Assembly (NCBI RefSeq): GCF_031143425.1
Contig: NC_090448.1
Coordinates: 330,348,177 to 330,412,176 of the forward strand
Direction of reading: 5' to 3'
Length of the DNA: 64,000 nt
Source of the DNA: Pleurodeles waltl
Lineage: Eukaryota; Chordata; Amphibia; Caudata; Salamandridae
Part shown: positions 32,479 through 42,815 of the stretch, piece after piece
How the letters are laid out: the number at the start of each line of letters is the position of its first letter
Position numbering within the stretch: the first letter of the stretch is position 1
Position numbers and translations under genes: made by a program
The notes under the pieces: model-generated
Databases searched by the model: none
The model's input: the letters and a program-made list of their open reading frames with translations, nothing else
Told to the model about the DNA's origin: nothing

Positions 32479-33987
32479 CTACTCTGTCTTTTTTTTTGGT
32501 CTCAGGCTCCTCTTACAGGGTGGTTGTTCTTCAGCAGGAGGTGGGGTTCTGGGGGGCTGTCGAGGTGTTGGGACCTCCTGTCCACTAGCGCCGGCGGAGG
32601 TGGTAGGCTGTTCCTGGTCCAGCCTAGTGACAGGGGCCCTGTGTGGTGCACCATGGTCCCGCAACGCGTCCTCTATCCTGTGGAGGGCCAGGACGATGGT
32701 CCCCATTGCGGTCCCGATGATTCTCAGCTCCTCCCTGAACCCCATGTAGCGTTCCTCCTGCTGTGCCTGGATCTCAGTGAACCTGGCCAGTACCGTCGCC
32801 ATCGTTTCTTGGGAGTGGTGGTATGCCCCCATGATGGTGGTGAGGGCCTCTTGGAGAGTGGGTTCCCTGGGCCTCTCCTCCCCCCCCTGTCGCACAGCAG
32901 CCCTCCGAGCTGCCCGGTTTCCCCCGGCCTCTGTTCCCTGGACGGTGTGCCCGCTACCACTGCCCCCAGGTCCCTGTTGGTGTTGGGGTGTTGGGTTAGC
33001 CTGGGTGCCCTGTAGTGGCAGACACACCGCTGATTGAGCTGTCCTAGAGACAGAGGCATGGGCCCGCTGGGTGGGAGCTGTGCTGGTGTTGGCAGAGGGG
33101 GTCGGGTCTGGTGTGGCCTGTGGCTGCCTGAGGGGAACCGACTGCCCAGAGGTCCCCGATGGTCCGGGCTGGTCATCAGGTTCACTGTCGACAGAGCTGC
33201 TATCCTCAGTGTGGGCCTGTTCCGGTGGTGGGATGGACACTTCTGGACCCTCCTGGCTGGTGTGTTGTCGTTCGGGTCCTGCATGGGGTAAGAGAGTTTG
33301 GTTATTGTTTCTGTGTGTGCAATAGCGTGCGTGTTATGGGTGCCCTTGTCCCCCAGTGCAGGCATTCCCTTGAGGGAGGTGTTGTGAGGGTAGTTAGGGG
33401 GGGGGGGGGGGGTTAGTGCAGTGGTCATGCTTAGGTGATGGGTGCCCATGATTTGTGTTGGCATGCAGGAGTTGGTGTTGGGATGGGTGGGTTGTGCTGG
33501 TGAGACATTGTCAGGGAGGATGTGTGCTGGGGGTTGGGGGTGAGGGTGGGGGTGTGGGTTGGCATGCTGGTGGGGTGGGGGGGATATAGTAGTTGAGATT
33601 GGACTTACCAGAGTCCATTCCTCCGGCTACTCCTGCGAGGCCCTGAGGATGCAGGATGTTCAAGACGTCTTGCTCCCACGAGGTGAATTCGGGAGGGGTG
33701 GGTGGGGGTCCGCCGCCAGTCTTCTGGACCGCGATGTTGTGCCTGGAGACCATCGATCGGACCTTCCCCAGTAGGTCGTTCCATCTTTTGCGTATGTCCT
33801 CCCTATTCCTGGGATGCTGTCCCACCGCGTTGACCCTGTCCACGATCCGCTGCCATAGCTCCGCCTTCCTAGCTATACTGGTGTGCTGCACCTGCGAGCC
33901 GAAGAGCTGGGGTTCCACTCTTAGGATTTCCTCCACCATGACCCGGAGTTCTTGGTCCGAAAAGCGTGGGTGCCTTTGGGGTGCCAT
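32479..33987 (-). CDS. Harbinger-1 gene B: Myb/SANT-like protein, two exons
   Basis: Exon 1 (33609-33987) starts MAPQRHPRFSDQELRVMV and ends at donor CTG/GTAAGT; exon 2 (32479-33278) follows acceptor CCCCATGCAG. Phase fits (one base plus two), giving 392 residues. The N-terminal 90 residues form a Myb/SANT-like domain (FSDQELRVMVEEIL, LWQRIVDRVNAV, RKRWNDLLGKVRS). The middle is Pro/Gln-rich and the C-terminal part has an amphipathic, possibly coiled-coil segment (ETMATVLARFTEIQAQQEER) and a basic end (KRSLRPKKK). Organisation and sequence match the Myb-like gene of Harbinger-2, so B is probably the standard partner gene and A the extra one. It converges on the transposase with about 500 bp between stops. 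The intron holds a 16-G run (33397-33412). Confidence 0.85.
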
Positions 33988-34879
33988 GGGGTGGTGTGGG
34001 TGAGGTGTGGGGTGGTGTATGTGATGATAAGTATGTTGGTGAGTGGTGCTTTGTGCTACTATGTGGTGTGTGTGATGGTGTAGTGTGCCTCAGTGTGTCT
34101 TGCTTTGGATTGTCTGCTGTGTCTCTCTCTCCTTCTCTCAGTAATTATGGTCGCAGGGGTTTGTGGGTGATGTGGGTGTGTGTTTTATAGTTGGTTGATT
34201 GTGTGGGAGTGGTGTGTGTATGTGTATCAGGTGTGTGTATTTCAAATTGTCCAATGTGGCTGTGTTTTGGTGATGTGTGTGTATTCTGACCGCGGCGGTG
34301 TGTAGCGCCAATGGAATACCGCGTTTGAATGACCGCCGTGTGGATTCGTGGGTCGTAATGGCATGGGCGCATTTCTGTTGGCGTGACGGTGGAGGTTTGG
34401 TCATCTCCAGTTTATCGCTGCCCCCTGATGTGGCGGCCTGCAGTGGAGGACGGAATTTTGGAGGTTTGGCCGTTGTGGGTCCGAATGACCGTGGCGGTTA
34501 ACCGCGGCCGCGGCGGTGTTATGGCGGTCTTCTGACCGGCGGTAAGGGCCTTTTACCGCCGAGGTCAGAATGACCCCCTATTACAATGGCTTAATAGGCC
34601 TCAGTATTGATACTTCTTATAAGGTGCATCTTAATTTTATCAAACAGAGTTTTACATGTGTTTCACATCAAACTGGACAATTACTAGGCTGTGTGCCCTA
34701 ATTTAAAAAAGAGGTTTACAACTATGCTTGGGTGTAGAATTTCTATTTTGGGGAATTCACACAGGTTTCCTAGGGTACACATGAACAAGTGCAACAGTTG
34801 CAGGCTTCTAGATATAATTCTAAAAATGATCTGTGAATTTCAGAGCTATGATTGCACCATTGACCTAATACATATCTCA

Positions 34880-36340
34880 TGCCAAACATTTGTCATATTA
34901 TTATGAGATATCTTCCATTTCCCTCCATATATCACTCTTAGGAGTGCATATGGGAGTGGAAAGAGTTACAGCAGTGCTAAATTGGCCTAAATGCCAAACT
35001 GTAAACGACATAGAAGAATTCTTGGGGTTGCAAATTTCTATAGACAATTTAAACAAGACTTGTCACCAGCTTTCCTTCCCATTACACAGTTGACTTTTGG
35101 CTATCAAGGAGACCTTTACACAATGGAGTCACTATATCGAAGGGGCAGTACAAAAAGTTGTAGGCTGGGCTGAACATATGAATTGAGGGTTTCTTAAGTC
35201 TATGAAATGCCATACATGCAAGATGGGCATCATTTTTTTTAATCTCATATAAAATCACTTATCAACCTTGGAACAGACATGGAAAGCCTGACATATCACA
35301 ACAAGTATAAGGGGAAGACGATTTACAGCAGTGCGTAATCTTTTTGTGTCATGACACTCCTGCTGCGAGCCACCATAGCCTTAAGAAAACAGAGGAATTG
35401 TTAAAACAAATTCATGTAATAATAAATGCAAAAGACAACTGTGCAATTCGTCACAAGATCTAACCTATGTGTTCAAGCAAAAACATTATATGGAAACCAG
35501 TCTTTCTTTTACAATCCTTTTGATGTCCATTCAATCGTGGCCCAATTGCTCCATGAATTTTATAGTAGATTTGCTGTTCTCATAAAGATGGATTACTGTA
35601 TTAGTGGGGCTGGATCCTTTTACAAAGGTAGCTCACTTAGTTTCTTTAGGAAAGCTGCCGAGAACTCCCAGATTAGCTAAAGTATTAACTCCCAGATTAA
35701 CTAAAGTAGTTTTGAAATAGATTAGTAGGTTATGTGGATTACCAAAAATAATCATCACATAGAGTGGAGCACAATTTATTTTCAGTTTATAGAATGGTTT
35801 ATTAAGTAAAGCGGGTATCATCAATTACAAATAAACACCCATCATTCCCAAACAGAACAAGTAAATCACATCTTATAGCAATATCTTAATTGTTTTATGA
35901 AGAATGGCTCTCATGACTGGAGATAGCTGGCCACTATTGCTGAATTCTCTTAGAACAATTCCATACATACATCTGAAGATGATTCCCCATTCTACTGTAC
36001 TTATGGCATCCATCCTAGAGTCTAACCCTTTTAGTTTAAGTCAATGACCGTTCCGTCTGATCAATACCTGTTGAAGCAAATCCATGAAATACAGAAAACA
36101 GCCGATATGGAGTTTGTGAAGGCTGTGAGACATAAATGGCCAGCTCTGAGATACTACAAGCGAGCTAATGCATGATTGTCCTCAAAATATTTGAAAACAC
36201 CAAACAGTGTTTCAAAATTGGCCCCTTATTTTTTGGGTCTCTGCAAAGTTCTGCAGAAGTTAGGGTCAGCAGCAATCCAGCAACAGCTTCCCCCATAGTG
36301 GTGTATGAATACTGCAGTACATATGTCCTGGGTTAAGCCA
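34880..36340 (+). pseudogene. pol: Decayed Ty3/gypsy pol (RT end, integrase)
   Basis: Fragments in several frames follow standard gypsy order. RT thumb: VERVTAVLNWPKCQTVNDIE near 34955 and ANFYRQF near 35030. Integrase: a decayed zinc-binding region at 35345-35480, FTKVAHLVSLGKLP near 35620, RLCGLPKIIIT near 35730, SWPLLLNSLRTIPYIHLK near 35925, and LAPYFLGLCKVLQKLG near 36215. Many stops. Order is RT before IN, unlike the Gmr1-type element. Old and non-functional. Confidence 0.65.
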
Positions 36341-37980
36341 GCTTATTCACAAGAGTAGAAACCTCCTCCAGCGGTAGCGGTTGATGAGGAAGCTGAGACT
36401 TTTAGACTTAAGAATTAAGAAATATCCTGGAAACCTCTGACATTTGTGCATGCTCCTGATTTAATTAAAGGGGTACTTTGTAGATTCCCAAACAAAACTT
36501 TCATATCTCCCAAGCAGGAGAAGGGAGGAGTCTTTGGGCGTTAGGGTGAGAGTTTGTTGTTAGGATACACAATTATATTATGACAGGCTCATCTACCTCC
36601 TTCAGAAAGACAGTTGCCTGTGACATCCACAGGCAAAAACCAGAATGGCAAAATATCTATGGAAATGGTGGAGAATGTGAGGAAGTATTATATAGCTAGA
36701 TAGCTTGTATTGCAACTGTTGTGTCTTATAAAGTTCCCTCTTGTTAATACCAGTCAGCATCCTGTTTATGCCATCCTTCACATTTGTTTTGTTCTTACCC
36801 TTGGTTCTCTTCGCATTCAAAATTCTGAACTTTTAGCTCTGTTTACCTCTTTTTACTGGAGATTTCTGTTTTGCTTCTCCTATTTTTTGAGTGTTGTATC
36901 CCTGTCACCTTTGAGCCCATCACCATCTGTACCTTTGGAGAAACAGGTAAGAGCTCAAGGAATTATTTGTCTAATATACTGAGTTGACTTGTTGTTAAGT
37001 AAAGATTTAATTTGATGGTATGTAGTGTAGAATGAAGAAACCAGTATTGAATCCATTCTATAACTTTCTTGCATGCTTTCCATAAGTATAAAAGACAATT
37101 TGGAAGGTCATACGTTATATGTATTGTGGCGGTCTCAATGTAATTAATTTTACAATCTGTATGGCCAACTGTCAAAATATTGGCAACAGCCAACTCTGGC
37201 AAATGAATAACATAGACAGAATATTAAAAAAAATGTTTTGCTTCTCCAATCCAATCACACCTGAGGTAATGTGGAGTGCTGGGGCAGCATGATTCCACCC
37301 TGTTGTGAAACTGACCAATGATAGATCTCAAGCTGAAACTTTAAAAAAGAAAAATTGCAGCTCCGCTTTATAGAAAATCTAAACATTTTTCAACCCCCCC
37401 TATTGAACAGTTAGGGGACCTGCCCTACCATTCATTAATTTCAACATGAAAGAGTGGAAAAAATAATTACATTTCACTTGGGTAATTAATAAGGGATTTG
37501 AATGAAGATGGTCTTATCCCAGTAAAATTAGAGTGCCTGGTACATACCTGCACCAAAGAAGGTCTATTCTTCAGTGTTCAGCTAAAATCTTCATTAGGCC
37601 CAATATGTAATTACAGAAGACTGGAGAAACACGAGTTCAGAGCCAAACCTTAATCAGTCAGAAACAATGCCATCAAGCTCAACCTATTTAATAGACGCTA
37701 GAAACACCAAAAAGAACAAGATTATTAAAAAAGCACGAGAGTGAACACTATCAGAAGAGGAAAGAATTTTAATGACCAAAACTGATAATAAATTACTAGA
37801 AAATTTGTATATGAAGAGGGAATTAGCAGAAATTTATAAATTGGTCCGAAGAGGCACGTTGGGACCTCCTGTCATGCTCAATTGCTGATATGCTGAAGGC
37901 TGTTGAGGGCGTGCACATTGGTACGTGCTGGGGAAAGTGGCATTCTGGGCTTCTTCCCTCATTGAAGATACAGAACTATT
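36341..37980. other. Degenerate non-coding stretch
   Basis: May hold the 3' end of the decayed gypsy copy: a purine tract AGGAGAAGGGAGGAG (36516-36530) precedes TGTTAGGATACACA near 36555, a plausible LTR start, but no partner LTR was found. CAG/GTAAGA near 36947 resembles a splice donor without a convincing exon. The rest is AT-rich with no gene. Confidence 0.35.
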
Positions 37981-37993
37981 CCATCATAATTGA
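37981..37993 (+). repeat. LINE target-site duplication, left copy
   Basis: CCATCATAATTGA, repeated at 48497-48509 after the LINE tail. Confidence 0.8.
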
Positions 37994-39294
37994 CTGTGAA
38001 CGGACGCTGTGAGGCTGAACGGACGCTGTGCTTGCTTCTGGGTTCTGAGAGGTGGAGTTAGCGAAGGCGTGAAGACTTGGAGGAGCGGAGGAGCGGCGGG
38101 AGCCGTGTTGCTGCATGCCGACCAGGAACCACAGGTAACCGGGAGTGGAGAGACAGCCACCAGCTTCTCCCACTCTATGCACTGAGCCGACGCCCGAGGT
38201 GACGAGCAGACACCACCTTCCCCGCCTGCCTCCGGCCGCTAAACTCGCGGGCCTGCCCTGCTTGTTGGCGTGGTGCCGTGGTCCGCCTGCCGCTCCATCC
38301 GCGATCCACCACCTGCTACCTGCTGGACTGCTCCTGTGCGGCACCCTGCTGCCAACCCTGTGCCAACCCTGCGCGGCCATTCGGCTGTTCCCCCGAGAGC
38401 CCAGGGGGGCTGGTGAGAGACACCTGAGACGCCAAGAGATGGTGTGTGTGGCAAAGGGCAGAGGGTGTGGGCGTGGTGGCCCCCTTCCCCCTCACACCGC
38501 CCTGCCTGCCTGCTGCCTGTTGACCGTTGTCCAGCCTAGCCTGCGGGGCACAGACTGTGCAGCCGGGAAGGAGGGAAGGAGATGGGGTCGACATGGGACC
38601 TCAGGACTTGGTCCCTGGATCCTGGACAGGAGACTACAGACAACAGACCATAAACTGATTTGGCCCAGGAGCTCAGGAGTGTATGGTGAGGGGGCTGTGA
38701 GATTGTGTGCGGCAAGCGCAGTGGGTCTAGCCGCCACTGCGGAGTGTGTGCCCCTCCTCCCTGCAGAAGCGGCCCGGCTAGGTTGGATGCAGCTTGTGGG
38801 GTTGGTTGGAGGGTCCGCCTGCCTCTGCTCACCCCCACCCATATTCCCTTCCTCGGTTAGTCATACCCTCATAAAACAAGCAAGCATACAAGTATACAAC
38901 CAGTAACCAGCCTAGTCCAGACTAGGACTAAAACCTGCTAGGTTATATCAGCTACCTAGCCATCTAGCAACTCGGTCCCACAATAAGCCAGCCTGACTGA
39001 GATACCTTCTATTATTCTTTACTGCTTATATTGCCATTCTGCCCACATCTGCAATACCAGCGGACTGCAGAGATGAGATCAGGCAAAATACGAAGCAGGA
39101 CTTCACTCACAAGCAAGAGAAAGAGAATGGAGGAGCTACCGCTCGCCGAAATTCAAATAAAAAGGAGAGCAGGAGTAGGCAGCAGAGTCTATCCTGCAAG
39201 ATCACCTAGGGCCCCCTCCATGAGTCCCCAGAGCCCCTTCACTTCACCTATGGAGCCCTCATCAATACAGGACTTAGGGACAGATGTAGCAAAA

Positions 39295-39520
39295 ATTTGC
39301 GAGTCGCAAATGGCCCGAATCGCAATTTGCGACCCTGCAAAATCGGAAATGGGATGCAAGAACCACATTTCCGAATCGCAAATTGCGACGCGAGCCATTA
39401 CCGACCCGCAAATTCTGCGACCCCATTGTGCGACTCGCGAATAGGGAGACGCAATTTGTGAGTCGCAAACCATATGAAAAAGCCACTGGCAAATTGCGAC
39501 TAGTCGCAAAAAGTCCATTT
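39295..39520. repeat. Left subterminal repeats of Harbinger-2
   Basis: At least eight imperfect copies of GCGAGTCGCAAA or its complement in both orientations, for example near 39299, 39330, 39377, 39432, 39460 and 39495. Likely protein-binding sites. Confidence 0.75.
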
Positions 39521-39609
39521 TGCACACCCAAATTACCACTAACTCAGAGCAGGTGGTAACCAGAACCAAAGTATAAAAGGAGACCCAGAAGGCATCTGGG
39601 TTACTCAAG

Positions 39610-40865
39610 ATGGCTGAGATATATGTGATAGCAAGGAGGAGGAGAGTCCACGCCGCACAGCAGAGGAGGAGGAGGAGCCAGAGACAGGAGAGGATATACA
39701 GAACCAGGCAGACACTTTTCCAACAAACTGACGAGGAGATATATGATAAATACAGACTCAGCAGTGCAGCAATATTAGAATGAATAGATCTACTCAATCC
39801 GCAGCTTCAACGCCAGACTGGGCGCGGCAGCGCCATCCCCACACATGTGCAAGTGCTATGTTCACTGCACCTCTTGGCCTCGGGTAGCTATCAGGGGGTC
39901 ATTGCTGTGGCAGGTGGGGTATCCCAAAGTGCACTCTCACGGTTCTTCAGATGTTTCTTAGATGCCATACTCGCACACATGTCCAGATACATATGCCTAC
40001 CCAGGAATGAGGCAGAAATCAACAGCACCAAGTTGGAATTCTAAAGAATTGCCAACTTCCCTCATGTGATAGGGTGTGTAGACGTGACACATATACAAAT
40101 ATGCCCGCCTGCAAATCTGGAATATCTGTTCCACAACCGGAAGTGTACCCACTCACTGAACATCCAGTTGGTATGTGACGCCCATTATGTCATCACTGAC
40201 ATGGTAGCCAAATTTCCAGGGAGTACACATGACTCGTACATTTTCAGGCACAGTGGGATACACCAACGCCTAGAACGTGGGGAGTTTGGAGACGGATGTC
40301 TATTAGGTATTGCTGCAGACACCCTGAAGACATACACACAGGTCACTGTAGAAACCATCCATGCCCTGCTAACATTGTTCATTTTTGCCAAACAGGTGAC
40401 AGTGCATATGCGCTACGACCATGGATACTTACCCCGTACCTAACACCCAGCAATGAGAATGAGAGGCGATATAACAGTGCACATAGGAGGACCAGAAATG
40501 TCACAGAGAGGACCTTTGGACTGTTAAAGGCAAGATTCCGATGCCTCCACAGAAGTGGAGGTGCGCTCCAGTATGCCCCAATAACAGCATTCAAGATAGT
40601 TGGTGCATGCGCTATACTGCACAACATTGCCACCAGACGTGGGCTACATCTCACCCCTGAAGACCCAGATTCGGAGGATGAAGAGCAAGAGCTACCACAT
40701 CGCCATCCTGGGGATAGAAGCATTGTAAATCAAGGCAGACAAAGACGGGACTACATTGCAAACCAATACTTTGGAAGGTCTGTGGTAACTGTCACCACAC
40801 ACACTAATGTCACACACAAAGAGCCCAGTTGTGAAGTGGAACAAACAAGAAGTTTTATTACGTGA
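39610..40865 (+). pseudogene. Harbinger-2 transposase, two in-frame stops
   Basis: Starts MAEIYVIARRRRVHAAQQRR at 39610. In-frame TGA at 39781 and TAA at 40042 interrupt it. Motifs: VIGCVDVTHIQI (first Asp), FPGSTHDSYIF, GDSAYALRPWILTP (second Asp) and VTERTFGLLKARFRCLH (Glu). An 89-bp intron at 40307-40395 (G/GTATTG...AAACAG/G) joins codons in phase just before GDSAY; Harbinger-1 has no intron there. In the first motif GCVDVTH replaces GAIDGTH. The C-terminus is acidic, then polar. Homologous to the Harbinger-1 transposase but diverged. Confidence 0.85.
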
Positions 40866-40970
40866 ACCTAATAAGTGAAGAACTGAACTTTTGTGAAGGG
40901 GCTGTAAATGTCCACCTGCAATGAGGACACATTCACTTCATGTGCCTCATGTGTCCTGCAGTGCATGGGC

Positions 40971-42442
40971 CTAACACCTCCGCCTGGGACGCCCACCATG
41001 GCTAGTGCTCGGTGTGTCAGCAGACCCCTGACGTGCACTGCCACTCCTCAAGACACGTGTGTCTGTGGCAGATGCGCTGCTGACGGTGGACCCCTCCTCA
41101 CTATCCTGAGGTGTCTCTGCCGTGCCCCTAGCCACCTGTCTAGCCTCCAGCATGTCCATAGCGTGGCTAATGCGACCCAGTCCCCGAGCCACATCCCCTG
41201 CAAAGTGGCCCAAGTCCACCTGCAAACTCACAGTACGGCGTGACAGCCCTGTGGTGTTGACTGCGAGACGGACGATGGATGCAGCCATACGGTCCAATCT
41301 GTGTACCAGTTGCCGCTCGCGGCGCCTTGCACTCTGTCTCTCTGACACTAGTTCTGTTACCAGTTGCCATTTGGAGAGAGCAAGGTCACCGACATTATCG
41401 TTCAAACGTGTGAACTGTGTGTTCACTTGTGCCAGCCCAGTGGTGAAATTATGCTCCATCCGTTGCAATGCCCCAGAAATGATTCTCATCTGCCTTTTTT
41501 GCAGGCGCTGACCAGATATGAGGGCTGCCTCAGCTGCGGACATGGATGAGTCACCTCCATCCTCCTGGGACACTTCTTGGACATGGAGTCTGCGTCTGCG
41601 ACGCGGTGGTGCTTCAGGGTCCTGCTGTCTGACACTGTGGCTGGGACCAGGTGCTGTGTCTATTTCCACCATGTCCATTGGTTCAGCTGGAGGGAACTGT
41701 GGTGGTGTGGTGCTGGGCCCTGTAGTGGCTGCTTCAGACTCCTGTGCTTCCTGTTGGCTGTTTTCTGCACCCTGGACGGTCTGGCTGGTGGGGGTGTCTT
41801 GTGGGAGACCTGTGGGACATAGGGAACACACTGTCAGTATCTAACATCTGTTGTATGCCTCCTAATAAACTGTTGCCTATAAGCTGACTACTGTACTACA
41901 TTGCCCATAATGCACCCTTCTGGTGGTTGCAAGTATGGAATGGAGCTAGTTTGGTTGTGCATGCTGCTGTGTACGGGGTGGGTGGGGGTATGGCAGTTAT
42001 GGGTGTACATGCATGTTTCATGGTACTCACTTTTTGATGTCCCTGGCGCTGACGTGTCCAGTACTCCCATTCCTTCCACTGCCTCAGGCTCAAGGGTCTG
42101 TTCCACCAGTTCCTCCATGGGTGTGGGTAGTGGGACGGTGGATGGGCCTCCTCCTGTGCCCCTCATCTCCCTGAGGCGCTCTGCCACCCTCTCCGTTGTC
42201 CTGGAGCGCAGGTCAAACCACCGCTTTTTTATTTCTTCTATACTCCTGTGGCTCACCCCTATGGCGTTGACCCTTTCCTGGATGTCTTGCCAGATCCTCC
42301 TCTTTTCCATGTCTGGAACACTCAGGGAAGCCCTTCCAAACAGCTGGTCATGGTGCTGGCAGCATTCCTCTGTCAGCACCTCAAGTTCCTTTTCAGAGAA
42401 CTTCAGTTTTCTCTTCCTGCCTGCACTGCCTGAGTCTTCCAT
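40971..42442 (-). CDS. Harbinger-2 Myb/SANT-like protein, two exons
   Basis: Exon 1 (42031-42442) starts MEDSGSAGRKRKLKFSEKEL and ends at donor AAAAA/GTGAGT; exon 2 (40971-41809) follows acceptor ATGTCCCACAG. Phase fits, giving 416 residues with no internal stop. The Myb/SANT-like domain spans about residues 14-90 (FSEKELEVLTEEC, IWQDIQERVNAIG, IKKRWFDLRSR). The C-terminal half has a nuclear-localisation-like PPRRRRRLHV and helical segments with heptad-like Leu/Val. It is the counterpart of gene B in Harbinger-1. It remains intact although the neighbouring transposase has two stops. Confidence 0.85.
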
Positions 42443-42589
42443 TCTTGCTGCTGTTCCTCCAGGTGGTTGCTCAGCAGTTAGAAAAGGGTGTGGTCCTCCC
42501 TCCTCCCAGGTGTATTTGATAACTTCCTGGCTGTGATGTCATCAGCAAGAGCCAGGAAGTGTTTTTCAGACTGTTTTGCTGCACCTGCA

Positions 42590-42815
42590 TACAATTTGCG
42601 GTACAGTCGCAATTTGCGACACCCACTCGCAATTTGCGAGTCTGTTTTTAGCGAGGTCGCAAAAAGCGACCTCGCTAACAGTGGACTCGCAATCTGCGGT
42701 GCGACTTCATTTGCGAGTCGCAAAATGTAGTCGATTTTTCTTGTTGGATACCATTTTGCGAGTCGGAAATTGCGAGTCGCAATGACTCGCAATTTCCGAC
42801 TCGCAATTTTTTTAG
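42590..42815. repeat. Right subterminal repeats of Harbinger-2
   Basis: About ten copies of GCGAGTCGCAA or TTGCGACTCGC-like words in both orientations, mirroring the left end. Confidence 0.75.

Larger units (their letters stand above)
25790..34578 (+). mobile_element. Autonomous Harbinger transposon (Harbinger-1), 8.8 kb
   Basis: Left end GGGGGTCATTCTAACCCTGG; right end is the near complement, finishing GGTCAGAATGACCCCC. TAT flanks both sides (25787-25789 and 34579-34581). Inside are a DDE transposase (two exons, plus strand) and two Myb/SANT-like genes (minus strand), all open once introns are removed. Three minisatellites lie in the transposase intron. Subterminal regions are rich in GCGGT/ACCGC words. 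Known vertebrate Harbingers carry one transposase and one Myb-like gene; this one has an extra Myb-like gene. It looks potentially active or recently active. Confidence 0.9.

Noticed and set aside
38145..38906. 253-codon plus-strand frame in the LINE 5' UTR
   Set aside because: GC-rich leader translation without conserved motifs; ORF1 proper starts at 39073.
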